A DNA stretch of 64,000 bases from Herbidospora mongoliensis (GTDB lineage: Bacteria; Actinomycetota; Actinomycetes; Streptosporangiales; Streptosporangiaceae). The stretch lies in NCBI RefSeq assembly GCF_001570545.1, contig NZ_BBXD01000008.1, positions 703,610 through 767,609 of the forward strand, read 5' to 3'. Positions 39,943 to 47,627 of the stretch are shown here, piece by piece. A program made the translations under genes and the position numbers. Position 1 is the first letter of the stretch; each line of letters opens with the position of its first letter. The notes under the pieces are model-generated. The model had not been told where the DNA came from. It ran no database searches and was given only the letters and a program-made list of their open reading frames with translations.

Positions 39943-42086
39943 GGCTGCTCTTCCTCCGCTCGGCGCCAGCCGGCCTGGAACGACGAGAACAAGTCAGGCT
40001 TGCTCGGCTCCTCGCGCAACTGCGGCGCCATGTTGGTCTGGCGGACCCGCCGGGGCAGGTTCAGCCCGGCCGCGGTGCCGGGGGTGCCGGCCGTGGTCGC
40101 GGTGGGCGCCCCGTGCTTGCCGGACACCGGCGCCAGCAGTGGCGCCTTGGCCGGCCGGGCCGGCATCGGCTGCTCGGCCGCCGCGATCTCCGCGGCGTCC
40201 GGCACGACGACCAGTTCGGCCGGGATGAGGGCGATGGCGGTGGTGCCGCCGTACGGCGAGGGCCGCAGGTTGACCATGATGTCGTGCCGCTTGGCCAGTC
40301 GCCCGACGACGAACAGGCCGAGCCGGTCGCTGTCGGACAGGTCGAACTCCGGCGGGTCGGCGAGCCGCTCGTTGATCGTTTCCATCTCCTCGGAGCTCAG
40401 CCCGAGCCCTCGGTCTTCGATCTCCAGGACGAATCCACGCGCCGCCAGGTCACCGTGGATCGAGATCCGGGTGTGCGGCGGGGAGAAGATCGTGGCGTTC
40501 TCGACGAGTTCGGCGATCAGGTGGATGACGTCGGTGACGGCCGGGCCGACCAGTTTGGCGTGGTGCGACACGTTCACGTCGACCCGCAGGTAGTCCTCGA
40601 CCTCTTCGACCGAGGCGCGGACGACGTCGAACAGGGCGACCGGTTCGCGCCAGCCGCGGCCCGGGGTCGCGCCCGACAGGATGATCAGGCCCTCGGCGTG
40701 CCGGCGCATGCGGGTGGTCAGGTGGTCGAGGCCGAACAGCTGCTCCAGCAGGTTCGGGTCCTCGGTCTGCCGCTCCAGGCCGTCGAGGATGCCGAGCTGC
40801 CGGTGCAACAGCGATTGGTTTCTGCGGGCCAAGTTGAGGAACACCTTGTTGACGCCCTGCCGGAGCCGGGCCTGGCCAACCGCCGCTTGGACGGCGGTCG
40901 CCTGCACCGAAGTGAACGCGTTGGTGACCGTGGCGACCTCGGCGGTGTTGCCGGGCACCATGACCGGCGGGGTCTCGCTCACGACGTCGACGTTGTCTCC
41001 CCGGCTGAGCCGCGCCACGATGTCGGGCAGCCGCCGGTCCGACAGGTCGACGGCGGCATTCTGCAGGGCGCCCAGCTCGGCGGAGATCCGGCGGCCGAAC
41101 CGCACCGACACCAGCAGCGTGACCACGACGGCGAGCAGGCCGACGACGGCGAGCACACCGAGGCGGATGAGCAGGTTCAGCACGGCCGGCTGCATCCGGT
41201 TGCCGATCTCGAGGCTGGCGTCGCCGCCCAGCTTGTCGAGGGTGACCGAGAGGGTCTCCGCGGTGGCCTGCCAGCGGCCGGCCTCCGGCGGCAGCGGCTG
41301 ATCCGGCCTGACCTTGTCGCGGACCGTGCCTTCGAGCTTCACGAAGTCGAGGTAGGCCTGGGTCCCGTTCAGCTTCACGTACGGGTCGCGCATGGTGCCT
41401 TCGAGACCACTGAAGCCGAGGCTGTAGAGGAGGGAGCGCTTGGCGGCGATGTCGACGAACATGTCCTGCTCGCGCTGGCTCATCCGGCCGGTGCCCAGGG
41501 TGCCGGCGAGCAGCGCCGACTCCTGGCTGACGATCTCGCGGGCCCGGCCGATCAGCACGACCGCCTTCGTCTGGCTGATCAGGTCGAGGTCGGGGGCGAT
41601 CATCATCCGGTCGTAGACCTGCCAGCCGACCTCGGCGATCTCGCTGTACTGGGTGAGGGCGTCGAGGCGCCCGATCTCCCGGTTCTCCACCTGGCTGCGC
41701 ACCGCGTCGAGCCGGTCGAGTTGCCGGAGCAGTTCCTGCGTGCGGTCCCAGAGCGCCGGCGGCGCCGACTCGCGCCCGGAGATGGCGTGCCCGGCCAGGC
41801 TGGCCGCGACCTCGTCGGTGCGCTTCTGCTGGGCGTCGAGGTCGGCGTGGAAGGCCGAGGTCCCCCCGAGGAAGGTGATCGACATCAGGCGCTCGTGCTG
41901 TAACTCGGTCAGCACGGCGCGGGAGGGAAGGACGATGTGCTCATAGACCGTCCCGACCCGGAGATATTCCCGGCCGGATGTGAGGGTAATAGCCGCGGTC
42001 AACGCCCAGATGACCGCGAGAGCGGTCACGGGAGCGAGCAAGACCGCGAAGATCTTGAAGCGGATGGAGCGTTTGCGGCCAGCCAT
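39939..42086 (-). CDS. Nitrate/sulfonate-sensing (NIT) domain histidine kinase, conservon CvnA type
   Basis: A protein of 715 aa. An N-terminal membrane helix (about 9-33) is followed by an extracellular NIT helical domain (35-310), a second membrane helix (about 313-338), a HAMP-like stretch, and the HATPase domain near 500-630 with the N-box (LIAELVENATIFSPP), G1 (IEDRGLGLS) and G2 (LGLFVVGRLAKRHDI). The C-terminal tail is Pro/Ala-rich. In characterised conservons it assembles with roadblock, DUF742 and Ras-like GTPase proteins at the membrane. Here only DUF742 is linked. Confidence 0.93.
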   Translation of the reverse strand: MAGRKRSIRFKIFAVLLAPVTALAVIWALTAAITLTSGREYLRVGTVYEHIVLPSRAVLTELQHERLMSITFLGGTSAFHADLDAQQKRTDEVAASLAGHAISGRESAPPALWDRTQELLRQLDRLDAVRSQVENREIGRLDALTQYSEIAEVGWQVYDRMMIAPDLDLISQTKAVVLIGRAREIVSQESALLAGTLGTGRMSQREQDMFVDIAAKRSLLYSLGFSGLEGTMRDPYVKLNGTQAYLDFVKLEGTVRDKVRPDQPLPPEAGRWQATAETLSVTLDKLGGDASLEIGNRMQPAVLNLLIRLGVLAVVGLLAVVVTLLVSVRFGRRISAELGALQNAAVDLSDRRLPDIVARLSRGDNVDVVSETPPVMVPGNTAEVATVTNAFTSVQATAVQAAVGQARLRQGVNKVFLNLARRNQSLLHRQLGILDGLERQTEDPNLLEQLFGLDHLTTRMRRHAEGLIILSGATPGRGWREPVALFDVVRASVEEVEDYLRVDVNVSHHAKLVGPAVTDVIHLIAELVENATIFSPPHTRISIHGDLAARGFVLEIEDRGLGLSSEEMETINERLADPPEFDLSDSDRLGLFVVGRLAKRHDIMVNLRPSPYGGTTAIALIPAELVVVPDAAEIAAAEQPMPARPAKAPLLAPVSGKHGAPTATTAGTPGTAAGLNLPRRVRQTNMAPQLREEPSKPDLFSSFQAGWRRAEEEQP

Positions 42087-42507
42087 GAGACCTCAACAGA
42101 GGGCGAACACATGCGTTAATAGTGGCGAAACAATAGCAACGCGTGAGCTGTGGAACTAGGTGGCGTTCGCAACGAAATGGGGGCTATTCGGGTATGACGC
42201 TGTTTCGCGGCTTTCAGCGCACCCTGCACGAATGGTGCCCGTGCGGAATATGACCCTGAGTTGCACTCGCCTGTGTTCGCTACCTGCATTAATGGGGAAT
42301 TTGTCCGATTTGATGGTGACGGCGGTCACACTCCGCTGTGTAGTCCGTCGACTCCGATCTTAGGGTAGAGCACCACCCGAAAGGAACGTTTCGGTCACCT
42401 TGATGGACGATCGTCGGCGATGGTGACGCTCGGGTGGCCGGTGGGGGAACGTCCGCCGGCGCCCGTCGACGCCCTGACCGGCCGTGTCGGCGGAGTCGGG
42501 GGTGCTG
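42087..42507. other. 421-base intergenic region upstream of the sensor kinase
   Basis: No coding signal on either strand at normal codon bias. A dyad GTGAC-GGCG-GTCAC lies at 42316-42329. The segment 42130-42320 is AT-richer than its neighbours and should contain the promoter of the leftward kinase operon. Nothing else is recognised. Confidence 0.4.
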
Positions 42508-42882
42508 TCAGTTGTCCAGCATGATCACCGTCAAGGTCGCGTCGCCCTTGGTGCCGTCGGTGGTGGCGTCCGAGAGGGCGGAGCCGAGGCCGTCGTAGGC
42601 CGTCGCATCGGACTTCCGGAGCAGTGACGGCTTCGACCAGATGAGGACGTGTTCCCCGGGCGTCAGCCAGGAGAGGTCCGTCAGGTGGTCGTACAGGGCA
42701 TCGAGGCAGTGACCGAAACCCTCGGGGAACTCCAGGGCGCGGGCGATGGCCTCGAAGGCCGCCGCGGAGGTGACCATCTCGGCGCCGTCGAGGAGGTGGG
42801 GGGTGGCTCCCCGCTCCCTGGCCTCGGCGATGGCGGTGGCGACCCCGACGGTCCGGGGAGCCCGTACAAACCGACTCAACAT
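42508..42882 (-). CDS. Barstar-family protein, no barnase nearby
   Basis: 124 aa from ATG 42882, preceded by GGAAGA; an ATG at 42945 would add 21 residues. The barstar fold shows in AAFEAIARALEFPEGFGHCLDALYDHLTDLSWLTPGEHVLIWSKPSLL, with the conserved FGxxLDALxDxLxD motif. Barstars bind and inhibit extracellular ribonucleases of the barnase type. No RNase or toxin gene is in the neighbourhood, so it may protect against an enzyme encoded elsewhere or imported. Confidence 0.88.
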   Translation of the reverse strand: MLSRFVRAPRTVGVATAIAEARERGATPHLLDGAEMVTSAAAFEAIARALEFPEGFGHCLDALYDHLTDLSWLTPGEHVLIWSKPSLLRKSDATAYDGLGSALSDATTDGTKGDATLTVIMLDN

Positions 42883-43022
42883 GGTTGCGGTCTTCCCCGA
42901 GGAACGCGCTTCCCACTTCTCCGGGAATCTTTCGGATAAAAACATCTCTTCTTATTGGCTTATGGACCGATCTTTGGTGCATTGTCATGACCTCTGGCCT
43001 GGAAAGTCAATGATTCCTGTCA

Positions 43023-43048
43023 GATCTTTACTCACGGTCATAAAGATC
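43023..43048. promoter_or_regulatory. 8-bp inverted repeat upstream of the barstar gene
   Basis: GATCTTTA (43023-43030) and TAAAGATC (43041-43048) are exact arms around 10 bases. One extra half-site (GATCTTT) lies at 42969-42975. The region is AT-rich and sits between the divergent barstar and EamA genes. It is a probable operator of an unidentified regulator. Confidence 0.5.
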
Positions 43049-43083
43049 CGTTGCGAATAAAGCACTTGCCACCAACTGTCTAG

Positions 43084-43094
43084 TTGTCAGACAA
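43084..43094. promoter_or_regulatory. FCD-GntR-type operator in front of the EamA gene
   Basis: TTGTC-A-GACAA matches the FadR/FCD-type consensus TNGTNNNACNA and lies 8 bases upstream of the EamA start at 43103. The operon's second gene encodes an FCD-GntR regulator, so autoregulation is the simplest reading. Confidence 0.65.
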
Positions 43095-43102
43095 TCTGAC
43101 GC

Positions 43103-43948
43103 ATGCCCCTCTTCGTCGTCCTCGCCGCCGTCCTCTGGGGGACCGCCGGCACCGCCGGGACCTTCGCCGCCGCCGGAGCGGTCGCGCTGGCCGCCGCCCG
43201 GCTCGTCATCGGCGGCACGGCGCTGGCCGGGTTCGTGCTGCTCAGACCGGGCGCGAGGTTTCGGCCCAGCCCGGTGCTGCTGCTGGGCGGTCTGTGCGTG
43301 GCCCTCTACCAGCTCTGCTTCTTCGTCGCGGTGAGCATGACCGGCGTCGCGATCGGCACCGTGATCCTCATCGGCAGCGGCCCCGTCTTCACCGGCCTGC
43401 TGTCGTGGGCCCTCGACCGGCAGGCGCCGTCGCGTCAGTGGATGTGGGGGACCGCCGCCGCGATCCTCGGCTGCGCCGTGCTGCTGCTGCCCGGCGGCGG
43501 CACCGTCGACCCGCTCGGCGTCGGCCTGGCGCTGGTCGGCGGGTTCATCTACGCCTCGTACGCCGTCATCGCCGCCCGCGCCATCGTCGCCGGCAACCCC
43601 AGCGACAGCGTGATGGCCGTCATGTTCGGCGTCTCGGCCCTGATCATGCTGCCCATCCTGCTGACCGGCGACCTCTCCTGGATCACCGACCCGGCCAGCC
43701 TGCTGACGCTCTTCTACCTGGGCCTGGCCACCACAGCCCTTTCCTATGTCCTGTACGGCCGGGGCCTGCGCGGCACCCCCGTCGCCACCGCCAGCACCCT
43801 GGCCCTGGCCGAACCGGCGGTGGCCGCCGTCCTGGGAGTGGCGGTCCTGGGCGAGACCCTGAGCCTGCCTTCGTGGGCCGGGCTGGGACTGCTGGCGCTC
43901 AGTTTGATCGTGGTGGCCCGGCCGGAAAAAGTAGGCTCTCCGGCGTGA
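43103..43948 (+). CDS. EamA-family (DMT) transporter
   Basis: A protein of 281 aa with ten predicted transmembrane segments in two EamA halves. The first half includes LFVVLAAVLWGTAGTAGTFA and CFFVAVSMTGVAIGTVILIGSGPVFTGLLSW; the second includes LALVGGFIYASYAVIAAR and LYGRGLRGTPVATASTLALAEPAVAAVLGVAVLGE. These proteins export amino acids, metabolites or drugs. It is coupled to the GntR gene (stop overlaps the GTG start, GTGA). Confidence 0.93.
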   Translation: MPLFVVLAAVLWGTAGTAGTFAAAGAVALAAARLVIGGTALAGFVLLRPGARFRPSPVLLLGGLCVALYQLCFFVAVSMTGVAIGTVILIGSGPVFTGLLSWALDRQAPSRQWMWGTAAAILGCAVLLLPGGGTVDPLGVGLALVGGFIYASYAVIAARAIVAGNPSDSVMAVMFGVSALIMLPILLTGDLSWITDPASLLTLFYLGLATTALSYVLYGRGLRGTPVATASTLALAEPAVAAVLGVAVLGETLSLPSWAGLGLLALSLIVVARPEKVGSPA

Positions 43949-44553
43949 AGCTGCGCCCCGTCTCCACCGTGGAAGCCCTCGCGGACGCCCTGCGCACCCG
44001 CATCCTGTCGGGTGACGTCCCCGCCGGGACCCAGTTCCCCGAACAGGAGATCTCGGCGACCTACGGCGTGGCCCGCCCGACCGTCCGGGAGGCCATCGCC
44101 GCCCTCGTCCACGAGGGCATCCTGCGCCGGGAGCGCAACAAGTCGGCGTACGTGCCCGATTTCACCTCGGCCGACCTCGACGACCTGCTCTATGTACGCC
44201 GCCCGCTGGAAGACCTCGTCGGCGCGGCGGTGGCCGGTCGCCGGGTCGAGGAGGCCCGCAGGGCCCTCGACACCATGGCCGCGCTCCCCGACGACGCCCC
44301 CTGGGCCGGCATCGTCGCCCAGCACATGGCCCTGCACGAGGCCCTCGCCCGCGCCGCCGGGAGCCCCAGATTGCTCCGGTTGTATCTGTCCCTCTCGGCG
44401 GAAACCCGTCTCGGGGTCGTCCGCCTCCGGGAGGCGTACCCAGACCGAGACGAAATGGTGACGGAACACCGCGAACTGCTCGAACGACTAGAGGCCGGGA
44501 CATCTCAGGAGGCCGCGGAAGCCGCCCGCGAGCACCTCGTCTGGCGCATCTGA
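43945..44553 (+). CDS. FCD-type GntR transcriptional regulator
   Basis: A protein of 202 aa from GTG 43945. The GntR winged helix is at 8-68 (TVEALADALRTRILSGDVPAGTQFPEQEISATYGVARPTVREAIAALVHEGILRRERNKSAYV). The FCD ligand-binding helical domain follows (DLLYVRRPLEDLVGAAVAGRR ... HMALHEALARAAGSPRLLRLY ... EHRELLERLEAGT), with His residues likely to hold the metal. It probably represses the EamA gene through the upstream site, with an organic acid as inducer. Confidence 0.92.
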   Translation: MKLRPVSTVEALADALRTRILSGDVPAGTQFPEQEISATYGVARPTVREAIAALVHEGILRRERNKSAYVPDFTSADLDDLLYVRRPLEDLVGAAVAGRRVEEARRALDTMAALPDDAPWAGIVAQHMALHEALARAAGSPRLLRLYLSLSAETRLGVVRLREAYPDRDEMVTEHRELLERLEAGTSQEAAEAAREHLVWRI

Positions 44554-44598
44554 CGCATCATCTTGCCGGACCCCTCAAAGCCCGACACAATCGCGCCC

Positions 44599-44940
44599 AT
44601 GCACGTGCCGGATACCTACGTGTACGTCACCGAGGAAGGCGTCACCCGCCACTACGCCGACGGTTCCGTCGAGGCGCTGGCGTGGGAAGACGTCATCGAG
44701 GTAAGAGTCGGTGGCGTCACCGAGTCCGACGTGCACATCGTCCTGGAGGACCGCGCGGGAGACAACTGCGTGGTGCCCCGCTCGGCCACCGACGCGACCT
44801 TCCTGGCCCGCCTCCGCTACCTCCCCGACTTCGACCTCGACCGCCTCTCGTCGGCCGTCGAGAACGCCGACGACGGCTACGTCGTCGTCTGGCGCAGTCC
44901 CGATCCACCTCATCCGCTCCCAGATTTGGAATACGACTAG
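44599..44940 (+). CDS. Small protein of unknown function
   Basis: About 113 aa from ATG 44599; a TTG at 44563 would add 12 residues. Acidic and beta-rich (DTYVYVTEEGVTRHYADGSVEALAWEDVIEVRVGGVTESDVHIVLEDRAGDNCVV), with Trp and Asp residues clustered at the end. It resembles small immunity-like or DUF proteins of actinomycetes only in size and charge. It is not coupled to its neighbours. Confidence 0.65.
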   Translation: MHVPDTYVYVTEEGVTRHYADGSVEALAWEDVIEVRVGGVTESDVHIVLEDRAGDNCVVPRSATDATFLARLRYLPDFDLDRLSSAVENADDGYVVVWRSPDPPHPLPDLEYD

Positions 44941-45011
44941 CCAAGATCACCCCTGATTCCGACATAGAGTGACAAAGAGCGTCTGTTGTCACCTGGGTTT
45001 GGATTCAGACC

Positions 45012-46076
45012 ATGAACGTCGATCTGCGCGGCCTCATCGCGCGCGTCTGGGAACCGTCCGGCGACGTCGTCCGCGTGACCACGGGAGAGATCCCACCGGG
45101 CTACCGCGAGGCCGAACGCTATTCGTTCGCCGGCGACCGTCTCCGTCCACAGGGCGTCTTCGCCCTGTACCCACTTGTCGTCAGCGTCCGCGAGGGCGCC
45201 GACCCCGACGAGACCCTGCTCGTCTCGTGGCTCAGCGGCCTCCTGGGCCGGGGCCCGCTGCGCGCGGCCTTCGGCCTGCGCGCCGATCGCCCGTACGTGT
45301 GGCTCTACGCCCGCGGCCGCGCGGTCGCCCGTGCGACGGTGGGCTGGAACGCCGCGACCAGCGTCCTGGCCGTCAACGAGGCCGTCACCCTGTCGACCCT
45401 GCGCGGCCACCGCCTCGCCCCCGCCCTGCTGGCCGAGGCGGAGTGGCAGAGCCACCCGGTGACCGTGACGAGCTGGACCGGCCGCCCCCACCGCCAGGGC
45501 GACCCGGCGCCGTCACCCCAGATCATCAGGGACATCGCCTTCAGCGGTCCCAGGAGCCGCGCGATCCTGTACGACGCGCCGTACTGGAAGCGGATGCGCA
45601 CCGAGATCGCGTCCCTCCGCGACGCCCCCCGCCTGGCCGCCGTGACCGACCGCCTGGCCGACCGCCTGGAGCGCTGCTACGGCGACGTCGGCCTGACCTT
45701 CGGCCGCTGGCACGGCGACCTGGTCCCGGAGAACGTCCTGTGGACCGGCGGCCGCCCCCGGCTGGACGGATGGGGCCTGAGCGCGCCCGACGCGCCCCTG
45801 GGCTTCGACATCCTGCACTGGCACTTCCACGACGCCCTGGTGACCCGCGGCCTGTCCCTGCACGAGGCGTCGGCGGCGGCGGGCAACGCGGCGGTGCGCC
45901 TCCTGGGAGAACTCGGCGTGCCGAGGGAGGCCCGTCCCCTGGTGGCGTGGCTGTTCCTGCTGGAGACGGCGCTCCGGGCCTACCGGGAGCGCCTGGACGG
46001 ATCGGCCTGGAATCCGGCGATCTACCCGGCGATCATCCACGTCCTGTCCGAGGGCGGGGTGTACGCGGCACCCTGA
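45012..46076 (+). CDS. Phosphotransferase-fold (APH-like) protein
   Basis: A protein of 354 aa. The C-terminal half contains HGDLVPENVLW, the catalytic HGD-xxx-EN loop of aminoglycoside-phosphotransferase-type kinases, followed by LDGWGLSAPDAPLGFDILHWHFHD, where the DFG-like Asp is present but the usual IDWE is changed to LDGWG. The N-terminal lobe is divergent. It could be a small-molecule kinase or a degenerate one. There is no link to antibiotic genes nearby. Confidence 0.78.
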   Translation: MNVDLRGLIARVWEPSGDVVRVTTGEIPPGYREAERYSFAGDRLRPQGVFALYPLVVSVREGADPDETLLVSWLSGLLGRGPLRAAFGLRADRPYVWLYARGRAVARATVGWNAATSVLAVNEAVTLSTLRGHRLAPALLAEAEWQSHPVTVTSWTGRPHRQGDPAPSPQIIRDIAFSGPRSRAILYDAPYWKRMRTEIASLRDAPRLAAVTDRLADRLERCYGDVGLTFGRWHGDLVPENVLWTGGRPRLDGWGLSAPDAPLGFDILHWHFHDALVTRGLSLHEASAAAGNAAVRLLGELGVPREARPLVAWLFLLETALRAYRERLDGSAWNPAIYPAIIHVLSEGGVYAAP

Positions 46077-46087
46077 GTCCGCTTTCG

Positions 46088-46106
46088 TATGATCACTGAG
46101 AGTGAT
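46088..46106 (+). promoter_or_regulatory. Promoter -10 with overlapping dyad
   Basis: TATGAT (46088-46093) is a good -10 candidate 28 bases before the GTG at 46121. The dyad ATCACT-GAG-AGTGAT (46092-46106) overlaps it and could hold a repressor. No clear -35 is visible. Confidence 0.5.
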
Positions 46107-46120
46107 GACGGAGGTGTGCG

Positions 46121-47020
46121 GTGGCCGGAAAGCTGGTTCTCGTCCCGGGGGCCCGGGGCCTGGGTCGTAAGGTCCTGGAGCGGCTGCGCGGGATGGACGT
46201 GCCCGTCCGGGCCATGGTCCGGCACGACGACGAGCGCGCCGAGGAGCTCAGGGCACAGGGCACCGAGGTCGTCGTCGGCGACCTGACCGAACCGGAGACC
46301 GTCGCCGAGGCGCTCAAGGGCGTCTCGCGGATGTACTTCGGGATGAGCGTCTCGCCCGACCACCTGCTCGCCGCGACCGTCGTGGCCTCAGTCGCCAGAG
46401 AGATGCGGGAACTCGACGGCCTGGTCGACCTGTCACAGATGACGGTCTCCCAGATGACCGCCACCAGCTCCGCCGAATCCCACCAGCAGCGCCTCCACTA
46501 CCTGGCCGAGCAGGTCTTCAACTGGTCAGGCCTCCCGGTGACCCACGTCAGGCCGACCGTCTTCCTGGACAACCCGCTGTTCACCACACTGGCCGCGGGA
46601 TCGATCCGCCGGAACGGCACCCTCGCGCTCCCCTTCGGCGCCGGCCGCACCTCCCCGATCGCCACCGACGACGTCGCCCGGGTGGTCGCGGTGATCCTGC
46701 GCGACCCGACGCCGCACCTCGGCGAGGTCTACCAGCTCACCGGCCCGAAGGCCCTCGACATGAACGGCGTGGCCGAGCAGTTCGCGCAGGCCCTCGACCG
46801 GCCGGTCACCTACCAGGACGTCCCGCTCGACGAGTGGGTCGAAGACGTCCTGCCGAAGACGGGCCTGCCGCCGCACACGCAGCAGCACATCGCCACCATG
46901 GCCAGACTGCACCGCGAGAACCGCTACGACCGCGCCACCGGCGACGTCTTCCGGGTCACCGGGCAGCCGGCCCAGAGCGTCGGCCAGTTCGTGGCCGCGC
47001 ACAAGGCGATCTATCTCTGA
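46121..47020 (+). CDS. NmrA-like NAD(P)-binding protein
   Basis: 299 aa from GTG 46121, with GGAGG 7-10 bases upstream. The N-terminal motif is LVLVPGARGLGRKVLERLRGMDVPVRAMVRHDDERAEELRAQGTEVVVGDL, NmrA/QOR2-like. The catalytic Tyr-x3-Lys of classical SDRs is absent (SESHQQRLHYLAEQ). It may be a redox sensor or a quinone-reductase-type enzyme. Confidence 0.85.
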   Translation: MAGKLVLVPGARGLGRKVLERLRGMDVPVRAMVRHDDERAEELRAQGTEVVVGDLTEPETVAEALKGVSRMYFGMSVSPDHLLAATVVASVAREMRELDGLVDLSQMTVSQMTATSSAESHQQRLHYLAEQVFNWSGLPVTHVRPTVFLDNPLFTTLAAGSIRRNGTLALPFGAGRTSPIATDDVARVVAVILRDPTPHLGEVYQLTGPKALDMNGVAEQFAQALDRPVTYQDVPLDEWVEDVLPKTGLPPHTQQHIATMARLHRENRYDRATGDVFRVTGQPAQSVGQFVAAHKAIYL

Positions 47021-47114
47021 TTTCATATTCGCTGAGTAATGGATTGATCCCATATGGTAAACATCGGTGGTGCTTTCCACGCAGGATCCTTGGGATGAGC
47101 TGCGGACATCTCAA

Positions 47115-47132
47115 GGTGCCCCCTATGGCACC
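47115..47132 (+). promoter_or_regulatory. Inverted repeat touching the DUF4365-like start codon
   Basis: GGTGCC-CCCTAT-GGCACC is a perfect 6-bp-arm dyad ending one base before the ATG at 47133. As RNA it could mask the start site; as DNA it could be an operator. Confidence 0.45.
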
Positions 47133-47627
47133 ATGCACATGACCCACTGCAAGGAGCAGTTCAGCCTCGCGTTCGTTCACGCGATCACCGCGGCCGCCCG
47201 ATGCAAGCTGTCGGACCTCAAAGTGGACGATGAACGGATCGATTTCACGGTCCGGCAGGTGGCGAACCATCGGGTCTACTCATCGGCGGTGGTCGATGTG
47301 CAGATGAAATGCACCGAGCAGGAAGTGCTCAAGGACGACGGCGTCCACTGGCGCCTCAGCCGTGACCACTACGACGCGCTACGAGATCCACATACCTACA
47401 ACCGCAAAATTCTGGCGGTGCTTCTCGTGCCGTCACGGTTGGGCGACTGGCTCGAGATGCGGGACGAGGGCATGCTGCTCCGCAGATCGGCCTACTGGAC
47501 GTGTCTCGAAGGCGATGACCCCGTCGAGACAGATTCGAAGACCGTGGTCCTTCCCAGGGAGCGTGTCTTCACAGTCGAACAACTTCTGGCGATACTGCAG
47601 CGCATAGGTGACGGAGGGGCACCATGA
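47133..47627 (+). CDS. DUF4365-like protein
   Basis: About 164 aa from ATG 47133; GTG 47067 is a longer option. The pattern THCKEQFSLAFVHAITAAARCKLSDLKVDDERIDFTV ... VVDVQMKCTEQEVLKDDGVHWRLSRDHYDALRDPHTYNRKILAVLLVP fits DUF4365, a PD-(D/E)XK-like fold: Asp in RIDFTV, then VQMK in place of (D/E)xK. The C-terminal RSAYWTCLEG also fits. It is coupled to the next gene by a 4-base overlap (ATGA). A nuclease-type role in defence or in a toxin-like pair is plausible but not shown. Confidence 0.78.
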   Translation: MHMTHCKEQFSLAFVHAITAAARCKLSDLKVDDERIDFTVRQVANHRVYSSAVVDVQMKCTEQEVLKDDGVHWRLSRDHYDALRDPHTYNRKILAVLLVPSRLGDWLEMRDEGMLLRRSAYWTCLEGDDPVETDSKTVVLPRERVFTVEQLLAILQRIGDGGAP

